A stretch of 64,000 nt of DNA, taken from contig CAWFFZ010000008.1 in assembly GCA_963815295.1 (NCBI GenBank), positions 1,364,001 to 1,428,000 of the forward strand. Direction: 5' to 3'. The notes under the pieces are model-generated. The model was not told the DNA's origin, ran no database searches, and saw only the letters and a list, made by a program, of their open reading frames with translations. This document shows, one piece after another, positions 8,568 through 17,552 of the stretch; position 1 is the first letter of the stretch; each line of letters begins with the position of its first letter. The DNA comes from JACDHG01 sp963815295 (lineage in GTDB: Bacteria; Actinomycetota; Actinomycetes; Propionibacteriales; Nocardioidaceae). Position numbers and translations under genes: made by a program.

Positions 8568-9518
8568 TCAGCTTGCCGCGAGGAGATCGACCGCGAAGAT
8601 GAGATCGGTGTTGGGCGGGATCTCCTCGCCACGACCCTCCTTGCCGTACCCGAGCTTGCTGGGGATCGTCAAAATGACCCGGGATCCGACGGTCTGCCCG
8701 ACCAGCCCCTGGTCCCACCCCGCGATGACGCCACCCTCCCCGATCGGGAACGTCACCAGCTCATCGCGGTTCCACGACGTCTCGAAGACCTTGCCGTCGG
8801 GGTAGAGCTGACCGACGTACTCAACGGTGACCGTCTGGCCGGACTCGACCTTGGCCCCGTCACCCTTGATCACCGGATAAACGCCGAGCTTGTCGAGCGA
8901 CTTCGGTGTCGTTTCGGTCGCCTTGAACTTCTTCGGATGGTTGTCCGCGTCAAGCACGAGCTCGGGTACCGAGTCGGGCGCCGGAATCGCTTGCCCCTTC
9001 GCCTGCTTCAACGGGTTGTCGACCTCGATGACGTCCACGACGAAGACGAGGCTGTCACCAGGACGCACCGTGGTCTGGTTGCCGGTCGGGTCGTAGCCAT
9101 CTTTCGACGCCACGGCAATGAGGACCCGGTCACCCGCGTGCGCTCCTAGCAGCCCTTCGGCGAAGCCCTTGATGACTTCCGTCGGCCTGAACGTAGGGGG
9201 CTCCTCGTCGGCATACGAGGTGTCGATCGTTGCTCCGTCGCTCGCATTGATGCCGAGAAAGTTCATCGTCACGCTGGAGGTGGCATCGATGGCATCGCCC
9301 TTACCTGGCCCCTCGTCGACGATCTCGCGCTCCGTCTTCGCGAACGCGAGTGGGGCGTTGAAGTCGACCTCCGGGGTCTCCTCAGGTGCGCCTGTCACGG
9401 ACACGTCCGCGATGGTCCCCTGCTTCTTCTTCTCAGTGGGTTCTGCCTCGGTGCCGCCGCATCCAGACAGGCCGACGAGGAGCACGGGTATGACGACCCC
9501 GACCAACAGACGACGCAC
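8568..9518 (-). CDS. secreted FKBP-type peptidyl-prolyl isomerase lipoprotein
   Basis: A 316-aa lipoprotein. The signal peptide ends in the lipobox LSGC with Cys20, so it is anchored on the outer face of the membrane. Two FKBP-like domains follow. The first (about 70-190) is degenerate; the second (about 215-316) has the family pattern VTVEYVGQLYPDGKVFETSW and IAGWDQGLVGQTVGSRVILTIPSKLGYG. It is expected to speed folding of exported proteins at Xaa-Pro bonds. The GTG start is preceded by GAGGTG with 8 nt spacing. Its place between pafA and pafB is the usual actinobacterial arrangement. Confidence 0.88.
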   Translation of the reverse strand: MRRLLVGVVIPVLLVGLSGCGGTEAEPTEKKKQGTIADVSVTGAPEETPEVDFNAPLAFAKTEREIVDEGPGKGDAIDATSSVTMNFLGINASDGATIDTSYADEEPPTFRPTEVIKGFAEGLLGAHAGDRVLIAVASKDGYDPTGNQTTVRPGDSLVFVVDVIEVDNPLKQAKGQAIPAPDSVPELVLDADNHPKKFKATETTPKSLDKLGVYPVIKGDGAKVESGQTVTVEYVGQLYPDGKVFETSWNRDELVTFPIGEGGVIAGWDQGLVGQTVGSRVILTIPSKLGYGKEGRGEEIPPNTDLIFAVDLLAAS

Positions 9519-9581
9519 AGACTTGACACCTCACGCTTAGCAACGGAATCGGCACATGAACGGCCTAGCCTAACCGACCCC

Positions 9582-10943
9582 TCACATCGACTCGATCAGC
9601 CGCTCGACCCGTTCGTCGTGGGAGCGGAAAGGGTCCTTGCACAGGACCGTTCGCTGCGCTTGGTCGTTGAGCTTGAGGTGCACCCAGTCGACCGTGAAGT
9701 CACGACGTCGTTCCTGCGCGCGACGGATGAACTGACCGCGCAGCCGCGCCCGGGTGGTCTGCGGCGGCACCGACTTCGCCTCGAAGATCGCCAGGTCAGT
9801 GGTCACCCGCGCCACTGCGCCGCGGCGCTGCAAGAGGTAGAAGAGCCCGCGGTCGCGGTGGATGTCGTGGTATGCCAGGTCGAGCTGCGCCACCCGGGCC
9901 GACGAGAGTCCGAGTCCGTGCTGGGCGCGGTAGCGTTCGATCAACCGGTACTTGATGACCCAGTCGAGCTCGCGTTCGACGAGGCTTAGGTCGTCGGACT
10001 CGACCGCCTTGAGGCCGCGCTCCCAGAGGTCGAGGGCGGCATCGATCGTCGGTGTGTGAAGCTCTCTGCGGTCGACGAAGTCACGCGCCTTGCCGAGGTA
10101 CTCGTTCTGGATGTCGAGCGCTGACGCATCGCGGCCGTTGGCGAGCCGCACCTTGCGCTGCCCTGTCATGTCATGGGAGATCTCGCGAATCGCCCGGATT
10201 GGGTTCTCCATCGTCATGTCCCGCATCACGACCCCGGCTTCGATCATCCTGAGCACCAAGTCGGTGCTGGCGACCTTGAGCATCGTCGTCGTCTCGCTCA
10301 TGTTGGAGTCCCCGACGATGACGTGAAGCCGGCGGAATCGCTCCGCATCGGCGTGGGGCTCGTCGCGGGTGTTGATGATCGGCCGGGAGCGGGTGGTGGC
10401 GCTGGAGACCCCTTCCCAGATGTGCTCGGCCCGCTGGCTCACCGAGTAGATGGCACCTCGCGGCGTCTGGAGCACCTTGCCGGCCCCACAAACGATCTGG
10501 CGGCTGACGAGAAACGGGATCAACACGTCGGCCAGCCGCGCGAACTCGCCGTGGCGCCCGACGAGGTAGTTCTCATGGCAACCGTAAGAGTTGCCGGCGG
10601 AGTCGGTGTTGTTCTTGAACAGGTAGACGTCTCCCGCGATGCCTTCTTCGCGCAGCCGGCGTTCGGCATCCACGAGGAGCCCCTCGAGGACCCGCTCCCC
10701 CGCCTTGTCGTGGGTCACCAGGTCCGTCACCGAGTCACATTCGGGAGTGGCGTACTCGGGATGACTGCCGACGTCGAGGTAGAGACGAGCCCCGTTGCGG
10801 AGGAAGACGTTGCTGGACCGCCCCCACGACACAACCCGTCGGAACAGGTAGCGGGCGACCTCGTCAGGAGAGAGGCGGCGCGCCCCCTTGAACGTGCACG
10901 TGACGCCGTACTCGTTCTCGATCCCGAAGATCCGTCGGTCCAC
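9582..10943 (-). CDS. pafA: Pup--protein ligase PafA
   Basis: It joins the C-terminal glutamate of Pup to lysines of target proteins using ATP, marking them for the proteasome. The carboxylate-amine ligase fold begins with RRIFGIENEYGVTC (Mg-binding Glu). It carries HPEYATPECDSV, LFKNNTDSAGNSYGCHENYL and PIINTRDEPHAD, all signature segments of PafA/Dop. The length is 453 aa. The GTG start has TAGGCT 6 nt upstream, so pafA seems to have its own promoter although it lies just behind prcA. It pairs functionally with dop, which it resembles. Confidence 0.95.
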   Translation of the reverse strand: MDRRIFGIENEYGVTCTFKGARRLSPDEVARYLFRRVVSWGRSSNVFLRNGARLYLDVGSHPEYATPECDSVTDLVTHDKAGERVLEGLLVDAERRLREEGIAGDVYLFKNNTDSAGNSYGCHENYLVGRHGEFARLADVLIPFLVSRQIVCGAGKVLQTPRGAIYSVSQRAEHIWEGVSSATTRSRPIINTRDEPHADAERFRRLHVIVGDSNMSETTTMLKVASTDLVLRMIEAGVVMRDMTMENPIRAIREISHDMTGQRKVRLANGRDASALDIQNEYLGKARDFVDRRELHTPTIDAALDLWERGLKAVESDDLSLVERELDWVIKYRLIERYRAQHGLGLSSARVAQLDLAYHDIHRDRGLFYLLQRRGAVARVTTDLAIFEAKSVPPQTTRARLRGQFIRRAQERRRDFTVDWVHLKLNDQAQRTVLCKDPFRSHDERVERLIESM

Positions 10944-10949
10944 GGCGTC

Positions 10950-10955
10950 AGCCTA
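10950..10955 (-). promoter_or_regulatory. -10 hexamer TAGGCT, leaderless type
   Basis: TAGGCT ends 6 nt before the pafA GTG. Confidence 0.45.
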
Positions 10956-11028
10956 TGTCACGCGCACAACGCTGGGACTCAACAACCGGGCATGCGCGGT
11001 CGAGATCGCCGAAGATGCTGACCGGGTG

Positions 11029-11988
11029 TCAGGGACGGCGTGGCGTGTCGGGGTCGTCCGGAAGGTCGCCGACGTCGTCGCTCGGGTCGTCCGGAAGGTC
11101 GCCGACGTCGTCGCTCGGGTCGTCCGCCGGTTTCTCGTCAGCCGGTGGGCTGTCCTCATCAGTGGCGTCGTCGGGGGGTGGGCTCTCCTCAGCGATGGCC
11201 TTGCCGGCCGGTGCCGCACTGCTAGGCGGGGTTTCATCGCCGTCAACGGTCGGTGGTATGTCGGCAGGCGCCTCGGGCTCGTCCTCGTCCTCGCCGGTGC
11301 CGAAAAGCGCCGTGAGGTGGTCACCGACCAGCCGTCGGAACTTGCGTGGGTTTCGACGGGTCCGGTCGAGCACGGCCACCTCGAGCCGATCACCAGTGAC
11401 ATGGCGGGTCTGAGCCGCATCGTGACCGAGCGCCTCAACCGCCAGCCGGAGTGCGTCGTCGAGGTCGAGCCCTTCGGTGTAGTGCTCCTTGAGGTAGATC
11501 GAAACCTGCTCGGCGGACCCACCCATGACGGCATACCCGTGCTCATCGGCGACAGACCCTTCGTAGGTAAGCCTGTAGACCTGGTCTTCTTCGGCAGTGT
11601 CACCCACCTCGCCCACGAAAAGCTCCACCTCATACGGCTTCTCTCCCCCTGAGGAGAAGATCGTGCCGAGGGTCTGTGCGTAGGCGTTGGCCAGCCCGCG
11701 ACCAGAGACGTCGAGTCGGTCGTAGGAGTAGCCGCGCATGTCAGCGAGCCGGACTCCCGCGATACGCAGGTTCTCGAACTCGTTGTAGCGACCCACGGCA
11801 GCGAACGCCAGCCGGTCATAGATCTCGGAGATCTTGTGCAGGGCCTTCGACTGGTTCTCGGCAACGAAGAGGAGCCCGTCGGCGTACTGGACGACTACGA
11901 CGGACCGGCCGCGGGCAATCCCCTTGCGAGCAAAGTCCGCCCGGTCCTTCATCAGCTGCTCGGGCGAGACGTAGAACGGCATCGACAT
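11029..11988 (-). CDS. prcA: 20S proteasome alpha subunit with acidic C-terminal extension
   Basis: It forms the outer heptameric rings and the gate of the 20S core. The N-terminus MPFYVSPEQLMKDRADFARKGIARGRS and the block GYSYDRLDVSGRGLANAYAQTLG are typical of actinobacterial PrcA. The core ends near residue 230 (RKFRRLVGDHLTALF). The protein then continues for about 85 residues of Asp/Pro/Glu-rich low-complexity tail, ending in two copies of PSDDVGDLPDD. The total of 319 aa is longer than the roughly 250 aa usual in mycobacteria. The tail is probably disordered. It lies downstream of prcB, 59 bp apart. Confidence 0.94.
   Translation of the reverse strand: MSMPFYVSPEQLMKDRADFARKGIARGRSVVVVQYADGLLFVAENQSKALHKISEIYDRLAFAAVGRYNEFENLRIAGVRLADMRGYSYDRLDVSGRGLANAYAQTLGTIFSSGGEKPYEVELFVGEVGDTAEEDQVYRLTYEGSVADEHGYAVMGGSAEQVSIYLKEHYTEGLDLDDALRLAVEALGHDAAQTRHVTGDRLEVAVLDRTRRNPRKFRRLVGDHLTALFGTGEDEDEPEAPADIPPTVDGDETPPSSAAPAGKAIAEESPPPDDATDEDSPPADEKPADDPSDDVGDLPDDPSDDVGDLPDDPDTPRRP
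11051..11126. repeat. 33-bp tandem repeat inside prcA
   Basis: A 33-bp unit occurs twice exactly (11051-11083 and 11084-11116) with a partial third copy to 11126. It encodes the 11-residue repeat PSDDVGDLPDD in the acidic tail of PrcA. Confidence 0.9.
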
Positions 11989-12008
11989 CGCGGGTGGCCT
12001 TTGTCCTT

Positions 12009-12034
12009 GTCAGTCGGTCAGTCAGTCAGTCGTC
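12009..12034. repeat. GTCA tetranucleotide repeat between prcB and prcA
   Basis: Imperfect run of GTCA/TCAG units in the 59-bp spacer between prcB and prcA, upstream of the prcA start. It may vary in length between strains. Confidence 0.7.
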
Positions 12035-12047
12035 AACGAGCGGGTGG

Positions 12048-12884
12048 TCAGGTGAGTGATGCGGCCGGGCCGTCGGGGCGTTGCATCCGGGCGGCGATGA
12101 CACGGTCGGCGATCTCAGCGATCTCTTCGTCGGGCATCCGGACGTAGCCGTCAGCCGAGACGACCGCGACGACAGGGAAGATGCGCCGCGTCAGGTCAGG
12201 CCCGCCCGTCGCCGTGTCGTCGTCTGCGGCGTCATAGAGGGCCTGGACCGCCGCGGTCACGCACTCGGTGGCATCGAGGTCGTCACGGTAGAGCTTCTTG
12301 AGCGACCCCCGCGCGAACATCGAGCCGGAGCCGACCGAGTGGAACGCCTGCTCTTCGTAGCGGCCGCCAGTGACGTCGTAGGAGAAGATCCGGCCGATCC
12401 CCTTCGGCACGTCGAAGCCGGCAAACAGCGGCACGACCGCGAGCCCCTGCATGGCCATGGCCAGGTTGCCCCGAATCAGCGCGGAGAGTCGGTTGGCCTT
12501 GCCGTCGAGCGACAGGGTGGTGCCCTCGATCTTCTCGTAGTGCTCGAGCTCCACCTGGAACAGCCTGGTCAGCTCGACGCTGATCCCGGCGGCACCAGCG
12601 ATGCCGACACAGCTGAACTCGTCGGCCGGGAAGACCTTCTCGATGTCACGCTGCGCGATGACGTTGCCCATGGTGGCCCGCCGGTCGCCGGCCATGACGA
12701 CGCCCCCCTGAAAGGTGGCGGCGACGATCGTGGTGCCGTGGGGAACCTCGGGCAGCACACCGTTGGCAGCGGTACGCCGTCCGGGCAGCAGGTCAGGGGC
12801 CTGCTGCGACAGGAAGTCCGCGAACGACGGGCTGCCGGGAGTCAGGTATGCCGCGGGCAGGCGGGCACGACTGTTCGTGCTCAC
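12048..12884 (-). CDS. prcB: 20S proteasome beta subunit
   Basis: The catalytic subunit. A 50-residue propeptide ends in PHG, followed by TTIVAATFQGGVVMAGDRRAT; Thr51 becomes the N-terminal nucleophile after self-cleavage. Asp67 and Arg69 in GDRR and the later conserved SVGSGSMFARG fit an active subunit. The total is 278 aa, about 228 after processing. The start overlaps the pup stop by 4 bp (12881-12884), so pup and prcB are coupled, and prcA follows. The bacterial proteasome of pupylating actinobacteria is clearly complete here. Confidence 0.95.
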   Translation of the reverse strand: MSTNSRARLPAAYLTPGSPSFADFLSQQAPDLLPGRRTAANGVLPEVPHGTTIVAATFQGGVVMAGDRRATMGNVIAQRDIEKVFPADEFSCVGIAGAAGISVELTRLFQVELEHYEKIEGTTLSLDGKANRLSALIRGNLAMAMQGLAVVPLFAGFDVPKGIGRIFSYDVTGGRYEEQAFHSVGSGSMFARGSLKKLYRDDLDATECVTAAVQALYDAADDDTATGGPDLTRRIFPVVAVVSADGYVRMPDEEIAEIADRVIAARMQRPDGPAASLT

Positions 12885-13090
12885 TGGCCACCCTTCTGGA
12901 CAAAGCCCCGCACGAACTCCTCGGCGTTCGACTCGAGCACCTCGTCGATGTCGTCAAGGATCGCGTCGACGTCGTCGTCGAGCTTCTCCTTGCGTTCGGC
13001 GACAGCGTCGGTCGCGGCCGGGTCGACGTCCGGCTCCTCCTGGGCAGACTTGCCCTTGGACTTGTGCTGCTGGCCACCCTCGCGCGCCAT
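12881..13090 (-). CDS. pup: prokaryotic ubiquitin-like protein Pup
   Basis: A 69-aa, mostly disordered degradation tag. The C-terminal half is helical and contains DDDVDAILDDIDEVLESNA, followed by EEFVRGFVQKGGQ. The final Gln must be deamidated by Dop to Glu before PafA can ligate it, and dop lies just upstream. The frame continues upstream through a longer ORF, but ATG 13090 gives the standard Pup N-terminus MAREGGQQHK. GAGAGGTGG lies just upstream. ATG 13108 (MTERWK...) would swallow that ribosome-binding site. Confidence 0.96.
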   Translation of the reverse strand: MAREGGQQHKSKGKSAQEEPDVDPAATDAVAERKEKLDDDVDAILDDIDEVLESNAEEFVRGFVQKGGQ

Positions 13091-13151
13091 CTTCCACCTC
13101 TCGGTCATAAGACCTGCATCTGCTGAAACCCTACCTGGCTGACGCTTGACG

Positions 13152-14657
13152 TCAGGACGTGATCGCGGCAAACAGCTCTTCGGCCGTCTCGCACCGGTCG
13201 AGCAGCGCCCCGACGTGCTGCCGGGTGCCGCGCGTCGGCTCCATGGTCGGAACGCGCTGCAAGGAGTCCTTGCCGGGCAGGTCAAAGATGACCGAGTCCC
13301 AGGACGCGGCCGCGATACGGTCGGGGTACTGCGCGAGACAACGGCCGCGGAAGTAGGCCCGGGTGTCTTCGGGAGGCTCGGTGACCGCCCGCGCCACCTC
13401 GGCATCGGTGAGCAGCCGGTCGATCGAGCCACGCGCGACCAGGCGGTTGTAGAGGCCCTTGTCGGGACGCAGGTCGGCGTACTGAAGGTCGATGAGGTGG
13501 AGCTTGGGGTCGTCCCACCCGAGGTTGTCGCGGTCGCGGTACGACTCCAGGAGAGACAGCTTCGCGACCCAGTCGAGCTCTCGACGGCACGACAGCGGGT
13601 CGGTGCGGAGGCGGTTGAGCACGGACTCCCAGCGGTCGAGCACGTCGCGCGTCTGATCGTCGACATCGTCGCCGAGCCGGGCCTCGACGTGGCCACGCGC
13701 CATCTCCAGATAGGTCTCCTGGAGGTCGAGGGCCGTCATCTTGCGGCCATCCTTGAGCGCGATGAGGTGCTTGAGATCCGTGTCGTGAGAAACCCGGTGC
13801 AGCTCGTTGACCGGCCCGTCGATCGCGAGGTCGGCACTGATGGCTCGGTCCTCGATCATCTGGAGCACGAGCGATGTAGTGCCGACCTTGAGGTACGTCG
13901 AGATCTCGGCGAGGTTGGCGTCACCGATGATGACGTGCAGCCGACGGTACTTCTCCGGGTCGGCATGCGGCTCGTCACGCGTGTTGACGATGGGACGCTT
14001 CAGCGTGGTCTCAAGGCCGACCTCAACCTCGAAGAAGTCGGCCCGCTGACTGAGCTGGAAGCCCGTCGTGCGCCCATCCTGACCGATGCCGACGCGGCCG
14101 GCGCCGCACACGACCTGGCGACTGACGAAGAACGGAGTGAGGTGACGGACGATGTCGGGGAAGGGTGTCGACCGCATCATCAGGTAGTTCTCATGGGTGC
14201 CGTAGGACGCACCCTTGTTGTCGGTGTTGTTCTTGTACAGCACGATCTGGTTCTGCCCGGGGATGGAGACTGCTCTCGCCGCCGCGACGACGATGGCGTC
14301 GCCCGCCTTGTCCCACACAACGATGTCGCGGGGGTTGGTGCACTCGGGTGTCGAGTACTCAGGGTGGGCGTGATCGACATACAGCCGAGCCCCGTTGGTA
14401 AGGATCATGTTGGCGAGGCCGATCTCCTCGTCGGTCAGCTGACTCGGGTCGGCGATCGTCCGGCTGAGGTCGAAGCCCCTGGCATCGCGTAGCGGGTTCT
14501 CCTCCTCGAAGTCCCACCGGGCGCGACGTGACCGCGCGCTCATCGCGGCGTACGCATTGACGACTTGCGACGACGTGAGCATCGGGTTGGCCGCCGGCGT
14601 GCCGAGCACGGAGATGCCGAACTCAGTCTCGGTGCCCATGATGCGGCGAACGCTCAT
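13152..14657 (-). CDS. dop: Pup deamidase/depupylase Dop
   Basis: A 501-aa homologue of PafA that converts the Pup C-terminal Gln to Glu and removes Pup from substrates. The N-terminus MGTETEFGISVLG carries the metal-binding Glu and is followed by the Dop-loop insert PMLTSSQVVNAYA, absent from PafA. VDHAHPEYSTPECTNP, LYKNNTDNKGASYGTHENYLM and RPIVNTRDEPHAD are signatures. Its substrate here, Pup, ends in GGQ, so this enzyme is needed. The ATG 14657 has TAGGCT 6 nt upstream. Confidence 0.95.
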   Translation of the reverse strand: MSVRRIMGTETEFGISVLGTPAANPMLTSSQVVNAYAAMSARSRRARWDFEEENPLRDARGFDLSRTIADPSQLTDEEIGLANMILTNGARLYVDHAHPEYSTPECTNPRDIVVWDKAGDAIVVAAARAVSIPGQNQIVLYKNNTDNKGASYGTHENYLMMRSTPFPDIVRHLTPFFVSRQVVCGAGRVGIGQDGRTTGFQLSQRADFFEVEVGLETTLKRPIVNTRDEPHADPEKYRRLHVIIGDANLAEISTYLKVGTTSLVLQMIEDRAISADLAIDGPVNELHRVSHDTDLKHLIALKDGRKMTALDLQETYLEMARGHVEARLGDDVDDQTRDVLDRWESVLNRLRTDPLSCRRELDWVAKLSLLESYRDRDNLGWDDPKLHLIDLQYADLRPDKGLYNRLVARGSIDRLLTDAEVARAVTEPPEDTRAYFRGRCLAQYPDRIAAASWDSVIFDLPGKDSLQRVPTMEPTRGTRQHVGALLDRCETAEELFAAITS

Positions 14658-14663
14658 GCGTGC

Positions 14664-14669
14664 AGCCTA
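14664..14669 (-). promoter_or_regulatory. -10 hexamer TAGGCT, leaderless type
   Basis: TAGGCT ends 6 nt before the dop ATG. Confidence 0.45.
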
Positions 14670-14714
14670 CGGTGGACCTCCGTGCTCAGGCTCCGACGCC
14701 ACCGAGAGCTCGTC

Positions 14715-16466
14715 CTACAAGTATTGCCCGGTGTTCGCGACGTTGTCGATCGAACGGCCAGGCTCGGTGCCCTGCTTGCCGGAGATGAGGGTGCGGATGA
14801 ACACGATGCGCTCACCCTTCTTGCCCGAGATCCTCGCCCAGTCGTCGGGGTTGGTGGTGTTGGGCAGGTCTTCGTTCTCCTTGAACTCGTCGACGCACGC
14901 CTGGAGGAGATGCTGCACTCGGAGCCCTCGTTGGTTGTTGTCGAGCAGGTCCTTGATGGCCATCTTCTTGGCCCGGTCGACGATGTTCTGGATCATCGCG
15001 CCGGAGTTGAAGTCCTTGAAGTAGAGGACCTCCTTGTCGCCATTGGCGTACGTCACCTCGAGGAAGCGGTTCTCCTCGGACTCGGTGTACATCCGCTCGA
15101 CGGTCCGCTGGATCATGCCCGCCACGCACTCGTCGCGGTTGTCACCGAACTCGGCGAGGTCGTCGTGGTGCAACGGCAACGAGGACACGAGGTACTTCGA
15201 GAAGATGTCTCCTGCGGACTGGGCATCCGGGCGCTCAATCTTGATCTTCACGTCGAGGCGGCCAGGCCTGAGGATGGCGGGGTCGATCATGTCCTCGCGG
15301 TTGGAAGCCCCGATGATGATGACGTTCTCAAGGCTTTCGACACCGTCGATCTCGCTCAGCAGCTGCGGCACGATGGTGTTCTCGACGTCAGAAGAGACAC
15401 CGGAGCCGCGAGTGCGGAACAACGAGTCCATCTCGTCGAAGAACACGATGACCGGGGTGCCTTCGCTGGCCTTCTCGCGGGCACGCTGGAATACCAGCCG
15501 GATGTGACGCTCGGTCTCACCGACGTACTTGTTGAGCAGCTCGGGACCTTTGATGTTGAGGAAGAAGGACTTGCCCTCCTCACCCGTCTTGTCAGCGACC
15601 TTCTTGGCGAGGGAGTTCGCCACCGCCTTCGCGATCAGCGTCTTGCCGCATCCCGGCGGGCCGTAGAGCAGCACACCCTTGGGCGGCTTCAACTGGTGCT
15701 CCTTGAACAGCTCGGGGTGCAGGTAAGGCAGCTCGATAGCATCGCGGATCTGTTCGATCTGCCCGATCAAGCCGCCGATGTTCGCGTAGTCGATGTCCGG
15801 AACCTCTTCGAGGACGAGCTCCTCGACCTCGGTCTTCGGGATGCGCTCGTAGATGTAGCCGGCGCGGGTGTCGAGCAGGACGGAGTCGCCCGCCCGCAAC
15901 TTCTGGTCACGCAGCGGCGCCGCGATCCGCACCACGCGCTCCTCGTCGGCGTTGGCGATCACCAAGGCGCGCTGCCGGTCGGCGAGGATCTCCTTGAGCA
16001 TCACGACCTCGCCGATCTCCTCGAAGTCGAGGGCGGCGACGACGTTCAGTGCTTCGTTGAGCATGACCTCCTGGCCGCGCTCCAAGTCTTCGGCGTCCAC
16101 GTTGGGGCTGACGTTCACGCGCAGCTTGCGGCCGCCGGTGAACACGTCGATCGTGTCGTCCTCGTTGCTCTTGAGGAAGGTGCCGAATCCGGTCGGCGGT
16201 TGAGCCAGCCGGTCGACCTCCTCCTTGAGCGTCATGATCTGGTCGCGCGCTTCGCGCAACGTGGCCGCGAGGCGCTCGTTCTGGGACGTCAGCGATGCCA
16301 ATGACGCTTGGGTCTCGGCGAGTCTTTGCTCGAGGTATCTCGTCGCCTGGGGGGCGTCTGACATGCGGCGGCGCAGCTCTGCTACCTCAGACTCGAGGAA
16401 TCCGACTTGGCTCTGAAGCTCTTCGGCAGACCGCGACCGACCACTGTGTGCGTCACGTGCAGGCAT
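14715..16466 (-). CDS. arc: proteasome-associated AAA ATPase ARC/Mpa
   Basis: A hexameric unfoldase that captures pupylated proteins and feeds them into the 20S core. The order is an N-terminal coiled coil (about residues 12-85) that binds Pup, two OB domains (to about 225), then the AAA domain with Walker A GPPGCGKT near residues 269-276 and FFDEMDSLFRTRGSG as Walker B region. The C-terminal tripeptide QYL is the gate-opening tail. I chose ATG 16466 (583 aa) because GGAGG stands 8 nt upstream; a GTG lies 9 nt further up. It heads the locus, followed by dop. Confidence 0.95.
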   Translation of the reverse strand: MPARDAHSGRSRSAEELQSQVGFLESEVAELRRRMSDAPQATRYLEQRLAETQASLASLTSQNERLAATLREARDQIMTLKEEVDRLAQPPTGFGTFLKSNEDDTIDVFTGGRKLRVNVSPNVDAEDLERGQEVMLNEALNVVAALDFEEIGEVVMLKEILADRQRALVIANADEERVVRIAAPLRDQKLRAGDSVLLDTRAGYIYERIPKTEVEELVLEEVPDIDYANIGGLIGQIEQIRDAIELPYLHPELFKEHQLKPPKGVLLYGPPGCGKTLIAKAVANSLAKKVADKTGEEGKSFFLNIKGPELLNKYVGETERHIRLVFQRAREKASEGTPVIVFFDEMDSLFRTRGSGVSSDVENTIVPQLLSEIDGVESLENVIIIGASNREDMIDPAILRPGRLDVKIKIERPDAQSAGDIFSKYLVSSLPLHHDDLAEFGDNRDECVAGMIQRTVERMYTESEENRFLEVTYANGDKEVLYFKDFNSGAMIQNIVDRAKKMAIKDLLDNNQRGLRVQHLLQACVDEFKENEDLPNTTNPDDWARISGKKGERIVFIRTLISGKQGTEPGRSIDNVANTGQYL

Positions 16467-16550
16467 CGTCACCACCTCCAGGGAGGAACCACTGCCTTGA
16501 CCCTACCTGCGATGACAACATTCGAATGCGGTTCCGGCCACGTGTCGGTA

Positions 16551-17510
16551 TCAGTCTGTTACATCCTCGTCCGCCGCCGGGTCGGACAGGCTTGCTCCCG
16601 GGCCGGCGTAGTCGGGCCCGTAGGCGCCGGGCGACGGCCGCCGGCTGGGACGAGGCGCCGTCACTCCTGGACCCAGCCTGCGGGCGGTCACGAGGAAGCC
16701 GGTGTGACCGTTCATCTTGTGCTGCGGACGCACCGCCAGGCCCTCGACGTGCCAGCCTCGGACCATTGACTCCCACGACTCAGGCTCAGTGAACCCCGCA
16801 TGGACACGCACCGTCTCCACGAAGGTGCTGAGCTGGGTCGTGGTCGCGACGTACGCGCAGACAAGCCCACCCGGGGCCAACGCGTCGGCTACAACGGGGA
16901 CGCACTCCCAGGGCGCCAACATGTCGAGCACGATCCGGTCGACGTCTCGCTCGTCCAGCGACTCGCAGAGGTCGGCCACCGTCAGCCGCCAGGCGGGGTG
17001 ACCGCCGCCGAAGAACGCATCGACGTTACGCCGGGCGATGTCGGCAAACTCCTCCCTACGCTCGTACGACGACACCGTGCCCTCAGGCCCGACCGCGCGC
17101 AGAAGCGAGCACGTCAAGGCGCCCGACCCGACCCCGGCCTCGACCACCCGAGCGCCCGGGAAGATGTCGGCGAACGTGACGATCTGCGCAGCATCCTTCG
17201 GGTAGACGACGGCCGCGCCCCGAGGCATGGACACCACGTAGTCGGCCAGGAGTGGGCGCATCACGAGGTAGTCGACTCCTCCGGTCGAGGTGACCACGAC
17301 TCCGTCGGGTTGCCCGATCAGGTCGTCGTGAGCGACCCCGCCCTTGTGGGTGAAGAACGTGGCACCAGCCTCGAGCACAACGCTGTGCTTACGCCCCTTG
17401 GGATCCGACATCCGGACCCGCTCCCCCGCGAGCAACGGCCCGCGGCGTACCCCTGACCAGGCAGGATGGTCCTGCCGGTGCTCTTCGTCGGGACTCTGAG
17501 TGTCAGCCAT
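16551..17510 (-). CDS. trmI: tRNA (adenine-N1)-methyltransferase TrmI
   Basis: It methylates A58 in the T-loop of tRNAs using SAM. The N-terminal domain with GPLLAGERVRMSDPKGRKHSV is followed by the Rossmann fold with DIFPGARVVEAGVGSGALT (SAM loop) and the late motif DRIVLDMLAPWECV. The length of 319 aa includes a proline-rich C-terminal tail. It lies upstream of arc on the same strand, a common actinobacterial neighbourhood. A TACGCT hexamer stands 10 nt before the ATG, so the mRNA leader is probably very short. Confidence 0.92.
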   Translation of the reverse strand: MADTQSPDEEHRQDHPAWSGVRRGPLLAGERVRMSDPKGRKHSVVLEAGATFFTHKGGVAHDDLIGQPDGVVVTSTGGVDYLVMRPLLADYVVSMPRGAAVVYPKDAAQIVTFADIFPGARVVEAGVGSGALTCSLLRAVGPEGTVSSYERREEFADIARRNVDAFFGGGHPAWRLTVADLCESLDERDVDRIVLDMLAPWECVPVVADALAPGGLVCAYVATTTQLSTFVETVRVHAGFTEPESWESMVRGWHVEGLAVRPQHKMNGHTGFLVTARRLGPGVTAPRPSRRPSPGAYGPDYAGPGASLSDPAADEDVTD

Positions 17511-17552
17511 GGCGGTTGCCAGCGTAGTGGTGCCGCCTGCGCGCGGCGGCGC

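Noticed and set aside
11051..11126. CRISPR-like spacing of repeats
   Set aside because: The repeats are directly adjacent without spacers and lie in frame inside prcA; the same holds for 46876-47010.
14565..16304. 579-codon frame on the plus strand opposite ARC/Mpa
   Set aside because: It mirrors the ARC coding sequence; Walker motifs and the OB domains are on the minus strand.
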